DNA of 64,000 bases from Vibrio metschnikovii CIP 69.14. GTDB lineage: Bacteria; Pseudomonadota; Gammaproteobacteria; Enterobacterales; Vibrionaceae. Numbering within the stretch: the first letter of the stretch is position 1; the number at the start of each line of letters is the position of its first letter. The position numbers and the translations under genes are program-made. The notes below the pieces were generated by a model, which saw only the letters and a list, made by a program, of their open reading frames with translations, had not been told where the DNA came from and ran no database searches. The DNA is taken from positions 62,001 to 126,000 of the forward strand of contig NZ_ACZO01000006.1 in NCBI RefSeq assembly GCF_000176155.1, written 5' to 3'. This document shows positions 1 to 10,108 of the stretch, in pieces.

Positions 1-1
1 T

Positions 2-268
2 TTGCGAGTGACCTTTGATCCGACAGGATTAAGCGCTTGCCCAGTGGGGCGGGCTGGCTCTCGGAAACTGAAAAAGCTGTTTCAAGAATACGCGATTCCT
101 AGTTGGCAACGGCGTCGTATGCCGATTTTACTTGAGCACGATAGGGTCATCGCTATCGCCGATTTATTTGTTGACCGTGATTTTTCAGGGCAAGAGTGCC
201 GGCTTTTGTGGGACAAGTCGTCGATCACGGCTTTGGATGGAAATGAGCGCAAGCAGGGTAATGCTTAG
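2..268 (+). CDS. tilS: tRNA(Ile)-lysidine synthase TilS, C-terminal fragment (cut by window edge)
   Basis: The reading frame is open to the left edge, so only the last 88 residues are present. They look like the C-terminal substrate-binding domain of TilS, with the run [14 protein letters not shown] followed by [12 protein letters not shown]. TilS attaches lysine to C34 of tRNA-Ile(CAU) so that it reads AUA. The catalytic N-terminal PP-loop domain lies outside the window. Its position just upstream of glnB matches the order I recall from V. cholerae. The assignment rests on this C-terminal motif and on synteny. Confidence 0.85.
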   Translation: MRVTFDPTGLSACPVGRAGSRKLKKLFQEYAIPSWQRRRMPILLEHDRVIAIADLFVDRDFSGQECRLLWDKSSITALDGNERKQGNA

Positions 269-380
269 GCTTTGTATTGATTGTTACCCATCGCTAACCG
301 ATAATACGCATCATAAGTTAAAGGCATTCAAGATTGCGTTTGGATTACCCCAATAATACTCTGATAACGAAACCGTGTAA

Positions 381-728
<348 letters not shown>

Positions 729-821
729 TCATTGCTTGATGAGATCGTAAAGACGGTTTTCGCTTCTTAGGGGTCAGATGATAAGAAGTGAAAGCGTTAG
801 TTTTTTATGCTGGTGAGTCTA

Positions 822-1664
822 ATGAAAAAACGCTATCTTTTACTTTTACCAGTTATTATAACGCTTACGGTCACGATTATTTTTCATCTTATATTTTCGA
901 TCTCGAAACAGCCACAACTGCTCACCTTAGGTCAAGATACACTAGGGAGAGATTTAGTTTGCTATCAGAACCCTGACGCAGAACCGATTGATAAGGACGG
1001 TCAATTAACGGTATTGGTGTGGAATATCTACAAACAAAACCGTGAAAACTGGTCGAGTGAATTGACCCGATACAGCGAACATGCTCAATTACTGTTATTG
1101 CAAGAAGCGAATATGACTGCTGAGCTACGTCAGTGGATCAGTCAACAAGCTTGGGACGGTGCTTATGTCGATGCGTTTCGCGTCTTTGGCGCTTCTTCTG
1201 GAGTCCTCAACCTTAGCTATCGTATGCCTCGCTTAGCCTGTGCTTATACTCAACTAGAACCTTGGTTACGTTTACCTAAATCGGGTATTTTTGCTCATTA
1301 TGCGCTGAGTGATGGCCAAACTTTAGCCGTGGTGAATTTGCATGCGGTTAATTTTACCTATGGACAAAAAGCCTATCGTGAGCAACTTGAATCTCTGCTT
1401 AGTGCGTTAAGAAAACACAATGGGCCGATGATTGTCGCCGGAGATTTTAATAGCTGGAATAAACAGCGAGCCCGATTTTTAAAGTCAGCACTGTTGTCAC
1501 TGCAAATGAAAGAAGTCGAATTTACTCCCGATCAACGGTTAAGATTTATGACGGGGTTACCTCTGGATCATGTGTTCTATAAAAGATTAACCTTAGAGCA
1601 AGCCCAAGCGCCAGAATCCGATGCTTCTGATCATAATCCAATGTTGGTGTCTTTTCGTTTGTAA
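822..1664 (+). CDS. Endonuclease/exonuclease/phosphatase (EEP) family protein, YafD-like
   Basis: This protein of about 280 residues has one N-terminal hydrophobic segment (about residues 3-26), which is a signal anchor or signal peptide, followed by an EEP fold. The motifs in order are VLVWNIYKQN, LLLQEA (metal-binding Glu), VVNLHAVNF, GDFNSW, LPLDHVFY and the terminal SDHNPM with the catalytic Asp-His. The substrate cannot be told; relatives include E. coli YafD. The ATG at 822 follows GGTGAG by 4 bases; the ATG at 807 in the same frame is possible. It is convergent with luxN, with only 20 bases between the stop codons. Confidence 0.85.
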   Translation: MKKRYLLLLPVIITLTVTIIFHLIFSISKQPQLLTLGQDTLGRDLVCYQNPDAEPIDKDGQLTVLVWNIYKQNRENWSSELTRYSEHAQLLLLQEANMTAELRQWISQQAWDGAYVDAFRVFGASSGVLNLSYRMPRLACAYTQLEPWLRLPKSGIFAHYALSDGQTLAVVNLHAVNFTYGQKAYREQLESLLSALRKHNGPMIVAGDFNSWNKQRARFLKSALLSLQMKEVEFTPDQRLRFMTGLPLDHVFYKRLTLEQAQAPESDASDHNPMLVSFRL

Positions 1665-1684
1665 TTGACGATATACCGTTTTAG

Positions 1685-4240
1685 CTATTGATATTCAACA
1701 TTAAACCTCACGTTTCTACCAAACCAATAGTTAAGCAGACGTTGCAATGCATTCAATGAAGTCGGTTTATCTAAACGACCATCCATCAACAGACTGATCA
1801 TTTTTAGCTCATGGTTTCCTGATTCTCCCGATAGTGCAATGATCGGAATATCTGGGGAATGTGCTTTGATGATTTGGCTAGCTTCAAAACCATTCATTAC
1901 CGGCATCTGAATATCCATCAAAATCAAATCGATAGAATGAGTTTTAACGATGTTTACCGCACTCTCACCGTTGTTTGCTTGTAAGCTACTGATGCCAAGT
2001 TGATCTAGGTACAGTTTAACTAGCGTACGCTGTATTTCTTTATCATCAACAATGAGTACGGTAGGTGTTGGGTTATGGTTTGATAATGAATTGACAATCG
2101 GTGAGGGAACGGAGTTATCTTCCGCTGCGGTTTGATTCGATTGCCAATCGTCGAAATAAGGCGTGCGAAGCGAGTCTGCTTGTGGGGCATTGGGCACAAT
2201 AGGAAAGGATAGGTGGAATTCGGTAAATTCCCCCAACCTAGACTTGCATTCAATTCGACCGCCAAAGGAGCGCATGACGCGTTGACAATAACCGAGCCCT
2301 AAACCGCTACCTCCACTTTTTTGATAAGAGAAGAAATCATCGAAGATCTTATCAGCAATAGTTTCATCAATCCCTGGACCGGTATCTTTGAATATCAATA
2401 TGTTTTCATAAGTACCTGTTTGGGTTGTGATCTTAATTTGGCTGTTGGGATAAGAGTCGAAATAATAGATGGCATTACGAATGAGATTGAAAATGACAAA
2501 ATTAAATAAGGTTTCATTGAGCTTAACAACAAAGTCATCTTGTTGTGGTAAATGAATTCGCTCAACGACTTTTTCGTTCTCAAAACCGTACTGACTGACA
2601 GCCTGATCGACCGCTTTATGAATCGAGGTCATCGTAACGGGTTCGTGTTCTGGTGAACTATCGCTTACTTCACGTAAGATAATATCAATTAATTGACGCC
2701 CACGTTGAATAGCAGCTTGGCCGCTCTCAATATCTTGCTTTATTTGCTGGGCCGGTGCTTGATGTTCAACGTGTTTTTTTAACATCTCAAAACACAACTG
2801 AACTTGAGACAGTGGGTTACGCATTTCGTGAGCAATCGAATTGGCCAGTGCTCGGCTTTGATGGATGCGGCGATCTGCCTCAATAATACTTTGTATTCGG
2901 GTTAGCAAGGTTTGAAGAGCCGAGATTTCTTCATGAGAAAACATCTGATTGTTGATTTTGTGTGGCGATATCAATAAATGCGTCACCGACTTTCCGTGAC
3001 CGAATAGTGGCATCACTAATGCGGTATTGTTGGCGCTCATCTTGTCATAAAGTGCTTTGACTGAGCTTTTTTCAGTGACTTTATTATCCAGCTTTTCAAA
3101 CAGTTCATCAAAAACCAGAGCCGTTTGTTTAGAGGAAAGGTAACGTGCGTAAACCGCTTCGCTGTGATTACTGCTCACGAGGCGCAGTTTATCACTCGGT
3201 ATTTGTAATAATTCACCTAAACGTCGCATCGCATCATCAATGGATAACTTGAAGTCTTCCTCCAAAGCGAGAATTTGTTCAACGGGAGTTTGTCGATTAC
3301 CGTAAATGAGTAACGCGGCGTAACGACTCACGTTTTTATAGAGTGGGGCCCAAGTCACACCGATCAGCGCACAAAATGGGATAACAAACAGCCACTGACT
3401 GTTGTCGGTAAGAGGCATGAAGACCATGCCTAAAGGGATAGTTAACACGCCACACACCAACAGGGTATTGAGGCATAGATAAGCAAGATATTCCACACTG
3501 TAGAAGCGTGATGTCAATAGGGCATAACCCACAAATAACATTTCACTGATCGAGAGTGCTGGTGGTAGCCAGGTTAATGAAAAGTCACCCATGAAGTAAG
3601 TAACACCAAGGTGAATGGTTGCAGTAGAGATCATGAATACCAAAATACCTGCAATCATATAATTGGTTCTGGCTAATGTGACTCTACTGCTATTGGCTCG
3701 CATCAGGACTAGGTTAGTCAATGTCAGAACAACAAATATCACTAAGACAATAAAGAAATGCGAGGTATGAGGACCAAATTCGATGATGAATTGGCTTGGG
3801 CCTGAAATTTCTACATGTTCAACTGTCAGTTCTGGTCTCAGATTAATAAAGAGAGAATAGACCGACAGTGTGACAAAAATGATTTTTTGCCATAGATGGA
3901 TTTTACCATTGCGCGGCTCGGCGGCGAGCTGGCAAGAAAAGTAATAAGCAAAGGCGAAGGCAAAGAGTGAGGCAAGATTGGCTGATTTTGCAACTAATAC
4001 TGCCACTGAAGCGCCAAGTTCGGGGAGTAAATCGGTGTGAAAGTAAGCATTACTACTTATCCACGCGATAATACATATTGAGTATGCAATATAAGGAACA
4101 TGATATGTTCCCCAAATTAACGCGTTTTTTTGCTTAAGACGATAGCAATAGTAGGTGAGCCAAGCCAATACCATCGCTACGGTAGCAAGAAGCGTAATCG
4201 CTTTAGCGTAGAGAATGGCGCCTAAATTGATATCAAGCAT
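1685..4240 (-). CDS. luxN: LuxN/AinR-type quorum-sensing hybrid sensor kinase
   Basis: This 851-residue protein is organised like V. harveyi LuxN. It has about nine membrane segments within residues 1-300, a linker, a HisKA domain with [11 protein letters not shown] whose histidine is residue 471 (the position I recall for LuxN), an ATPase domain (N-box [10 protein letters not shown]-boxes DTGPGID and GGSGLGLGY), and a C-terminal receiver with [10 protein letters not shown] and Asp776. LuxN binds an acyl-homoserine lactone and feeds phosphate through LuxU to LuxO. It overlaps luxM by 8 bases, so the two are cotranscribed. The cognate ligand cannot be inferred. VpsS-like kinases are an alternative, but the adjacent synthase argues for LuxN. 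Confidence 0.9.
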   Translation of the reverse strand: MLDINLGAILYAKAITLLATVAMVLAWLTYYCYRLKQKNALIWGTYHVPYIAYSICIIAWISSNAYFHTDLLPELGASVAVLVAKSANLASLFAFAFAYYFSCQLAAEPRNGKIHLWQKIIFVTLSVYSLFINLRPELTVEHVEISGPSQFIIEFGPHTSHFFIVLVIFVVLTLTNLVLMRANSSRVTLARTNYMIAGILVFMISTATIHLGVTYFMGDFSLTWLPPALSISEMLFVGYALLTSRFYSVEYLAYLCLNTLLVCGVLTIPLGMVFMPLTDNSQWLFVIPFCALIGVTWAPLYKNVSRYAALLIYGNRQTPVEQILALEEDFKLSIDDAMRRLGELLQIPSDKLRLVSSNHSEAVYARYLSSKQTALVFDELFEKLDNKVTEKSSVKALYDKMSANNTALVMPLFGHGKSVTHLLISPHKINNQMFSHEEISALQTLLTRIQSIIEADRRIHQSRALANSIAHEMRNPLSQVQLCFEMLKKHVEHQAPAQQIKQDIESGQAAIQRGRQLIDIILREVSDSSPEHEPVTMTSIHKAVDQAVSQYGFENEKVVERIHLPQQDDFVVKLNETLFNFVIFNLIRNAIYYFDSYPNSQIKITTQTGTYENILIFKDTGPGIDETIADKIFDDFFSYQKSGGSGLGLGYCQRVMRSFGGRIECKSRLGEFTEFHLSFPIVPNAPQADSLRTPYFDDWQSNQTAAEDNSVPSPIVNSLSNHNPTPTVLIVDDKEIQRTLVKLYLDQLGISSLQANNGESAVNIVKTHSIDLILMDIQMPVMNGFEASQIIKAHSPDIPIIALSGESGNHELKMISLLMDGRLDKPTSLNALQRLLNYWFGRNVRFNVEYQ

Positions 4241-5426
4241 ACTCTTCCTTTTTGATTACAGCGTGCAGTCTAGTTTGACGAACTGCCTGTTTATAATCGC
4301 GATAATTAGTCTCTTTGAATACTTTATTGATGACTTCGAAATTCCAGAATCCCCGGTAAGTCTTTTTGCCGTTATTATTTAAATCACAACACCCAGAGTG
4401 AAAATATGCTTTTGAATCAATTGCTTGATAAAAGTTAAGCATGAAAGGTTGTTCAATAATAGTAAAACCAATTTTGTATCCAAACTGATGCATTACACTC
4501 ATCAGTTCTTTTTGCGCAAGATAGAGAAAATAGAGTTTTTGCTGAGTATTACCACTGACGGTAAAGCGTAGTACTTCACAGACCCTATTTTTAGCGGATA
4601 ATCGTAACCTAAATTGCCGATCGAATTCTGGCAGAGAGTCGCATTTTGACAGTGCTGGTTGGAAAATCGATAAGGTCGAGAAAACATCATAACCCTGTGC
4701 GGGTAAGCAGAACTGCCACTGTGGATTACTAAACTGCGGTGCATAACTGAGCCAAGTCTGATTCGATGCCCAATCTTGCACTAACATTGAAGCGACGAGG
4801 ACGGGAACCTTGCCATTATTAGGGTATTTGAGCAACACAAAGTGCTTACCCGTTTGTGATAATGACAAGAGGGGCAGCATCTCGTACCACTTTTCCCCTT
4901 GGATAAACAGCTCAAGATTACTTAAGGTGATGGCTTCTTTGATGAGCATTTTTTGCGGGTGACTGGGCGTGGCTACTACTAGCTCGGAGTCTTCTACCTG
5001 ATTGATCAACAAACCGTAGTAAGCATTATCTTCCAGTGGTAGCTCAATATCACAAGCAGTAGTATCAATGACGGAGTTCGCTTTGATGGTGGCTATCTCA
5101 CATTCACACCAAAAGTCCAGCCAATGTGGATAACACTCGCCGACGATTTGCTCAAGTAGTGCTATCTCCTCGGACAGGGTATTCGGATAGCGTTGAATGA
5201 GAGCACGGTAGTCAATCAATTCAAATAATACAGAGAAACTTGTATTGTGATGTTCAGGGAAAAGAGCGACTAATTGTTGTTTACGGTAGTCTGTCACTGA
5301 GAGGAAAAGGTCAGTACGCTGTTGCGATGGATAGGTGTTAATAACCAACGCTATGAGCATTTGTTGTTTTTGGTCGACCGGAAGAGTGCTCGTTAACAGT
5401 GAGCGTAAAGATGATATTAATTGCAT
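4233..5426 (-). CDS. luxM: LuxM/AinS/VanM-family acyl-homoserine-lactone synthase
   Basis: This 397-residue soluble protein is about the length of AinS and VanM. It has no LuxI-type fold signature, which is expected because the AinS/LuxM family is unrelated in sequence to LuxI. The conserved half is C-terminal, with segments such as [10 protein letters not shown] and [12 protein letters not shown]. Members join an acyl group to S-adenosylmethionine to make signals such as C4-hydroxy-HSL (LuxM) or C8-HSL (AinS); which acyl chain is used here is unknown. The assignment is strengthened by the 8-base overlap with a LuxN-like receptor. The ribosome binding site before the ATG at 5426 is weak (AGG). 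Confidence 0.88.
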   Translation of the reverse strand: MQLISSLRSLLTSTLPVDQKQQMLIALVINTYPSQQRTDLFLSVTDYRKQQLVALFPEHHNTSFSVLFELIDYRALIQRYPNTLSEEIALLEQIVGECYPHWLDFWCECEIATIKANSVIDTTACDIELPLEDNAYYGLLINQVEDSELVVATPSHPQKMLIKEAITLSNLELFIQGEKWYEMLPLLSLSQTGKHFVLLKYPNNGKVPVLVASMLVQDWASNQTWLSYAPQFSNPQWQFCLPAQGYDVFSTLSIFQPALSKCDSLPEFDRQFRLRLSAKNRVCEVLRFTVSGNTQQKLYFLYLAQKELMSVMHQFGYKIGFTIIEQPFMLNFYQAIDSKAYFHSGCCDLNNNGKKTYRGFWNFEVINKVFKETNYRDYKQAVRQTRLHAVIKKEEYA

Positions 5427-5744
5427 CGAGTGAACCTAGCCTAGGTTTATTTAATTATTTTTATTGAAGAAAGCATTAGTAAGATTTAGTTAACGATAAC
5501 ATATTGAAAAATAGTGGTATATCAGGTGGCAAGTCTACTACTTGCGTTGTTCGTTCACAACTTAGTTTTGAACTGCTCAAAAAATGAGGTGTGGTTAAAT
5601 GAGAATATTGAAGAACGACTGAGGACGTGACCTGGGGTTGAGCGGGAGAGGATGCTTAAGTTCTTCTCTAATCCCTTAATCAATCTGCGCTTAGGCATGA
5701 TAAACTCAACACCTGTCTATTTTGATTTGCTTGGATAAACCACT
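5427..5744. other. Intergenic region between luxM and psiE
   Basis: This 318-base AT-rich gap separates the divergent luxM and psiE genes and must hold both promoters. A 15-base palindrome AACCTAG-C-CTAGGTT lies at 5433-5447, right beside the luxM start. The half-site TTATTGA at 5461-5467 resembles one arm of a LuxR/HapR operator, but the second arm is missing. A small dyad GCAAG/CTTGC is at about 5529-5545. TGATAAA at 5698-5704 could be the psiE -10. No coding potential was seen. Confidence 0.5.
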
Positions 5745-6170
5745 ATGCCGTCAAATTTACCCAAATCGTTTAGCCGCCCATTTTTAAAAATGTTTCATCT
5801 ACTGGAAGCGGTACTACTTATTGCTATCACTTTGGCAACGGTATATGCAATTGGACACGAGTTCATGCATGTTTTTGTTGAAAAACAAGTATTACTGACC
5901 GATATCCTGTTGATGTTCATTTATCTCGAAGTGTTAGCAATGGTGCAGCAATTTGTGGTTAATGGCAAAATTCCTGTGCGTTATCCTATCTACATCGCGA
6001 TGATGGCTATCGCCCGCTATATCACCCTCGGCATGAAAGATTTGGATGCAGTGCCCGTTGTCTGGCTCTCTTTCGCGGCGTTTATTTTAGCAGCAGCAAC
6101 GCTGCTCATTCGTGCTGGACATCACTATTGGCCGTACGTCGATAGGCATACTCAAGATAAAGACGAGTAG
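5745..6170 (+). CDS. psiE: PsiE-family phosphate-starvation-inducible membrane protein
   Basis: This is a 141-residue inner-membrane protein with four predicted membrane segments (about 18-38, 53-73, 80-98 and 102-122). It matches the length and pattern of E. coli PsiE, including IYLEVLAMVQQF in place of E. coli FLYFEFIALIVKYF, and IPVRYPIYIAMMAIARY. The biochemical role of the family is unknown; in E. coli it is induced by phosphate starvation. I saw no convincing Pho box upstream, so regulation here is open. A short charged tail ends the protein. Confidence 0.85.
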   Translation: MPSNLPKSFSRPFLKMFHLLEAVLLIAITLATVYAIGHEFMHVFVEKQVLLTDILLMFIYLEVLAMVQQFVVNGKIPVRYPIYIAMMAIARYITLGMKDLDAVPVVWLSFAAFILAAATLLIRAGHHYWPYVDRHTQDKDE

Positions 6171-6288
6171 TTAATTAGCAAAGCTTATAAGAAAGTTATC
6201 GATACTCGGAGTAGGCTGGTTGACACCAAGGTTTCCACATTAGGGTCAATCATCACAAGGTAAGTGTTTGTCTTTTTAATACACGAAA

Positions 6289-6317
6289 AAAGAGTGATAC
6301 GTTACGTATCACTCTTT
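6289..6317 (-). terminator. Rho-independent terminator of mltD
   Basis: A 13-base perfect stem (AAAGAGTGATACG and its complement) closes a TTA loop. Read leftward, it is followed by a T run (the complement of A6286-6290). It sits 8 bases after the mltD stop codon. Confidence 0.9.
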
Positions 6318-6325
6318 GACCCGAT

Positions 6326-7906
6326 TCACACGCTCACTTGCGTTACATCCACGTACAGTTTTAAGCGTTGTCCTGGTTGTAGGTATCGTTGATTAGCAAG
6401 CTCATTCCACTTGACGATATCTTGGGTGTTGACTTTAAAACGCGAAGCGATATCGCTTAAGGTATCACCACTGCGTACTTGATAAAACACGGTGCGAATA
6501 ATTGCGCCTTCACTACTTTGTTTCCAAATGACCAGTTGTTGACCTACTCGTAGCGTATCTTGTGGGCTCATTGCATTCCAACGCGCCAAAGCTTGGTAAG
6601 AGACATTGTGCGCACGAGCAATGGTCCATAGGCTTTCACCACTGCGTACAGTGTGGTTAAGTTGGTATTGACCTCGTGCTAACGACTGTGTTCTTGCTAG
6701 GCGATTATTAGCACTTAATGCATAAGCCTCCTCATCGGTGACAGAGGTTGGGATCATTAAATGTTGTCCGACACGAATGGTATGGCTAGTGAGGTTGTTA
6801 GCGGTTTGAATGATTTGCGTGGTGGTGTTATGCCGCTGAGCAATCACACTCAAGCTATCGCCGGCTTGTACTTGATAGCGAACCAACTTCATCCCTTGAC
6901 CACGGTTTGATTCAACTTGTTCACTAAACTCATCGACTCTATCGACGGGTATTAACAGTTGATGCGGGCCTTCTGGGGCGGTCGCCCATTGATTATAGGC
7001 GGGGTTGTAACTTTGTAACTCTTTAACGCTGATCCCCGCATAATTGGCTGCGATAGCTAAATCTAACTGCTCTTGAGGATCAACCAAGGCTAATACGGGT
7101 TGATTACTAATACTAGGAATGGAAATTCCATACTGTTCTTGATTGGCGACAATATCTGCTAGTGCGAGAAGTTTAGGCACATAACTGCTGGTTTCTTTTG
7201 GCAGATCTAAAGAGAAGAAGTCGGTCTCTTTACCGAGTCGAGTATTTTTTCTTATTGCACTCGAGACTCGGCCGCCACCACTATTATAGGCCGCAATGGC
7301 CAAATACCAGTCGCCGTCAAAACGCTGATTCAAACGGGTTAAATATTCGAGCGCAGCATCAGTGGCGGCAACCACATCTCGACGGCCGTCATACCAAAAA
7401 TTTTGCTCTAAACCAAACATGTTGCCCGTCGCTGGTACGAACTGCCATAGCCCTGCGGCTTGGCCATGAGAGTAAGCAAAGGCATCAAAGGAGCTTTCTA
7501 CGATTGGCAGTAAAGCGAGCTCTAACGGCAGTTCTCGTTGTTCAATCTTTTCAGTAATTAAGTACAGAAACGGTTCGGCACGTTTGGCAACAGTGGCGAG
7601 ATGATTGGGATGATTGAGATACCAGTTACGGTAATAATCGACCGTAGGATCGTCAGCAATCGGCAGGCTTAGCTGCATCGCGATACGTTGCCAGACATCC
7701 TCTTGCTCTTGTGGTGAGCGGACGTCAATGTTAGGCGCCACGACGTGAGGTTTAGCGGTTTTTTTTGGGGACTTTTGTACTTGAACCTGCTGATCGGTTG
7801 GCTTTACCTTGCGTTGATTGGTTTCTGAACTGGTCTCTATCTCTGGCTGGGTAAGCTGGCAACCTGCTAATAGCAGTGCAATTACCCAGCTGAATTGTAC
7901 TCGCAT
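6326..7906 (-). CDS. mltD: Membrane-bound lytic murein transglycosylase D
   Basis: This is a lipoprotein of about 526 residues with the lipobox LLAGCQ near residue 16. A Slt/GEWL-type transglycosylase domain covers about 100-230, with PIVESSFDAFAYS carrying the catalytic Glu and AAGLWQFVPATG. Three LysM peptidoglycan-binding repeats follow in the C-terminal half (GDSLSVIAQRHN, GESLWTIARAHN, GDTLSDIASRFK). MltD cleaves glycan strands to 1,6-anhydromuropeptides at the outer membrane. The longest frame starts at 7924, but the ATG at 7906 has AAGG nine bases upstream and gives a normal lipoprotein signal. Confidence 0.95.
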   Translation of the reverse strand: MRVQFSWVIALLLAGCQLTQPEIETSSETNQRKVKPTDQQVQVQKSPKKTAKPHVVAPNIDVRSPQEQEDVWQRIAMQLSLPIADDPTVDYYRNWYLNHPNHLATVAKRAEPFLYLITEKIEQRELPLELALLPIVESSFDAFAYSHGQAAGLWQFVPATGNMFGLEQNFWYDGRRDVVAATDAALEYLTRLNQRFDGDWYLAIAAYNSGGGRVSSAIRKNTRLGKETDFFSLDLPKETSSYVPKLLALADIVANQEQYGISIPSISNQPVLALVDPQEQLDLAIAANYAGISVKELQSYNPAYNQWATAPEGPHQLLIPVDRVDEFSEQVESNRGQGMKLVRYQVQAGDSLSVIAQRHNTTTQIIQTANNLTSHTIRVGQHLMIPTSVTDEEAYALSANNRLARTQSLARGQYQLNHTVRSGESLWTIARAHNVSYQALARWNAMSPQDTLRVGQQLVIWKQSSEGAIIRTVFYQVRSGDTLSDIASRFKVNTQDIVKWNELANQRYLQPGQRLKLYVDVTQVSV

Positions 7907-7978
7907 ATCACACAGCCTTGTCATAAATTGGCTGCTGATAATACTTGTCGTATTAAGCGGATGACAAGTAGCAAATCG

Positions 7979-8737
7979 TTAAAATTCATTCTTCCACTCA
8001 CGTAAAGCGCTAAAAATAGCGAGTGGATCATGTTGTTCAGTACGATTGGCTACCGACTTAATCACGCTCGGAACCCCAGTACGTAAGAAGGGATTGACCC
8101 ATTTTTCACGTTGTAAGGTGGTGGGGAGTGTAGCTTGACCTTGTGCGCGCATACGAATAACCGTATCTCGATAAATTTGTAACTGTTCGTTATCAGGTTC
8201 AACGGCCATCGCAAAAGCGACGTTACTGGCGGTGTATTCATGAGCGCAATAGATTTCGGTTTCCTCAGGTAATGTTAACAGTTTATTGAGTGAGGAAAAC
8301 ATTTGCTCCATCGTGCCTTCAAATACCCGCCCACAGCCTGCAGAAAACAGCACATCGCCACAAAAAAGCTTACTGTCACCGACATAACCAATATGGCCTA
8401 AAGTGTGTCCAGGAAGCCCTAAGACCATAAAACGTTCGTCAAATAATTCAATTTGATCACCATCTTCAACGGGATGAGTGAGGGTGGGAATGGGTTCTTG
8501 AGCTGGGCCCACAACATCCACATGAGGATATTGGCGGACTAATTCGGCGACGCCACCGATATGATCATGATGATGATGGGTGATCAGAATGGCTTCTAAG
8601 GTTAATTCCTGCTGTCGTAGGTAAGCTAAAACAGGTTGAGCATCCCCCGGATCGACCACCGCACAACAGCGATCGCTATTTTCAATCAGCCAGATGTAAT
8701 TGTCGTTAAATGCGGGTATGCTTTTGATGTGTAACAT
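7979..8737 (-). CDS. gloB: Hydroxyacylglutathione hydrolase (glyoxalase II)
   Basis: This 252-residue metallo-beta-lactamase-fold enzyme hydrolyses S-lactoylglutathione to lactate and glutathione, the second step of methylglyoxal detoxification. The binuclear metal motif [10 protein letters not shown] is at about residues 53-62; GLPGHTLGH and [18 protein letters not shown] follow, and the C-terminal HxxD helix domain is present. The length equals that of E. coli GloB. It is divergent from the methyltransferase gene, with only 36 bases between the starts. Confidence 0.96.
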   Translation of the reverse strand: MLHIKSIPAFNDNYIWLIENSDRCCAVVDPGDAQPVLAYLRQQELTLEAILITHHHHDHIGGVAELVRQYPHVDVVGPAQEPIPTLTHPVEDGDQIELFDERFMVLGLPGHTLGHIGYVGDSKLFCGDVLFSAGCGRVFEGTMEQMFSSLNKLLTLPEETEIYCAHEYTASNVAFAMAVEPDNEQLQIYRDTVIRMRAQGQATLPTTLQREKWVNPFLRTGVPSVIKSVANRTEQHDPLAIFSALREWKNEF

Positions 8738-8773
8738 GAGTTATCTCCAGTCACGTGGTAAAGCGATTTAGCA

Positions 8774-9508
8774 ATGAAACCAGCACGCAGTCAAAAAAAA
8801 ATTGAGAGTCCTCACTCTTGGTCCCAACTAAAAAATGGCCAGTGGGTGTGTGAGTCTATTCAAACCCGGCTTGACGAGTGGTGTCCAAAGCTTTTCGGTT
8901 ATCACATGCTAAAATTGGGCGGTTTGAGCTGTGAGCTGTCCAGCGGTAATTGTACTATTCAACACCAAGTTCATCTGGATATCCATAATCCACTCCATAC
9001 GGTTATCGCCGATGCTTATGATTTACCCTTTTTGGAAAAGAGCATTGATGTTGCGATTATTGCCCATCAATTAGATTACTGTAACGACCCGCACCGTATT
9101 TTGCGTGAAGTCGACCGAGTATTGATTGATGACGGTTATGTGATTATTACTGGTTTTAATCCGATCAGTTTAACTGGCCTTACCAGTACGATGCCTTGGC
9201 GTAAACATAACCTTCCTTGGAGTGGGAGGATGTTTACTTCGAGCCGCATTAAAGATTGGCTCAGTGTGCTGAACTATCAAGTTTTAGAATGTGATCAATA
9301 CGCGCTTTTTCCGATGCAGAAATATCGTCCGCTGTGGGCCTGGTTAGAAAATGCGATGGGTGGCTGGGCAAGTCCGTTAGGAAGCTTATATTTCATTGTT
9401 GCTCGCAAGCGGACATACCCACTTAAACCCATTAAACCACACTGGCGTTTGAAGCGACGTTTCTCGCCAGTTGGTTTTAACTATCGGGTCAAGTCAGAAG
9501 ATCAATAG
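8774..9508 (+). CDS. Class I SAM-dependent methyltransferase, YafS-like
   Basis: This is a 244-residue Methyltransf_11-type protein. Visible motifs are VIADAYDLPF (motif II region), SIDVAIIAHQLDYCNDPHRILREVDRVL and YVIITGFNPISL. The usual glycine-rich motif I is not well conserved: the matching stretch is KLGGLSCELSSGN. The same gene lies between gloB and rnhA in other gammaproteobacteria (yafS in E. coli). The substrate is unknown. Confidence 0.82.
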   Translation: MKPARSQKKIESPHSWSQLKNGQWVCESIQTRLDEWCPKLFGYHMLKLGGLSCELSSGNCTIQHQVHLDIHNPLHTVIADAYDLPFLEKSIDVAIIAHQLDYCNDPHRILREVDRVLIDDGYVIITGFNPISLTGLTSTMPWRKHNLPWSGRMFTSSRIKDWLSVLNYQVLECDQYALFPMQKYRPLWAWLENAMGGWASPLGSLYFIVARKRTYPLKPIKPHWRLKRRFSPVGFNYRVKSEDQ

Positions 9509-9589
9509 TTGGTGTTATTTCCAAGCGCTTGTTGATCCAGACGATAGCGAGCCTATGTGCCATTCTAAATTGACTTGGTAGTCATGAAT

Positions 9590-10052
9590 TTAGGGTTGAT
9601 AACCGACATCGTCTTCCGTTGGGTTTTCCGCCGCGCTACGTGCCAATTGATCACACATTTCATTTTCACGGTGACCGGCATGCCCTTTTACCCAGCGCCA
9701 ATCCACCTGATGTCGCGCGGTTTCTTTTTCTAAGGCTTGCCATAAGTCGGCATTTTTCACTGGTTTTTTATCCGCCGTTTTCCAGCCTCGTTGTTTCCAG
9801 TTATGAATCCATTGAGTGATGCCTTGACGAACATATTGGCTGTCGGTGGTTAGGATGACATCGCAGGGCTCTTTTAAGCTTTGTAGAGCGATGACCGCCG
9901 CGAGCATTTCCATTCGATTATTGGTGGTGAGGCGATAGCCCTTCGATAAGGTCTTTTCAGTTTTTCTATAGCGTAACACTACGCCATAGCCACCCGGGGC
10001 CAGGATTGCCTAAACACGACCCATCAGTGAAAATTTCCACTTGTTTGTTCAT
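9590..10052 (-). pseudogene. rnhA: Ribonuclease HI, frameshifted in this sequence
   Basis: RNase HI degrades the RNA of RNA-DNA hybrids. The start ([20 protein letters not shown], with catalytic Asp10 in TDGS) is read from ATG 10052, but the rest ([18 protein letters not shown] with Glu48, TTDSQYV with Asp70, the histidine region and CDQLAR with Asp134) lies in another frame. The span from start to stop is 463 bases, one more than a multiple of three. The extra base falls in the C3G4 run at 9993-9999, exactly where GPG should continue as GYG. An internal start at 9979 would lack Asp10 and be inactive. It is divergent from dnaQ, as in E. coli. Confidence 0.9.
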
Positions 10053-10108
10053 GATTTGATACTATTGGATTATTCACACAATTGGCATAGTCTGACATAG
10101 ATATCCTT

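Noticed and set aside
5461..5515. LuxR/HapR operator upstream of luxM
   Set aside because: Only half-sites (TTATTGA, TATTGA) are present; no full dyad could be aligned, so it is mentioned only in the gap entry.
5690..5730. Pho box upstream of psiE
   Set aside because: A single CTGTC is present, but the second repeat does not match the consensus.
7198..7557. 119-codon rightward frame opposite mltD
   Set aside because: It lies wholly inside mltD on the other strand, has no ribosome binding site and no recognisable domain.
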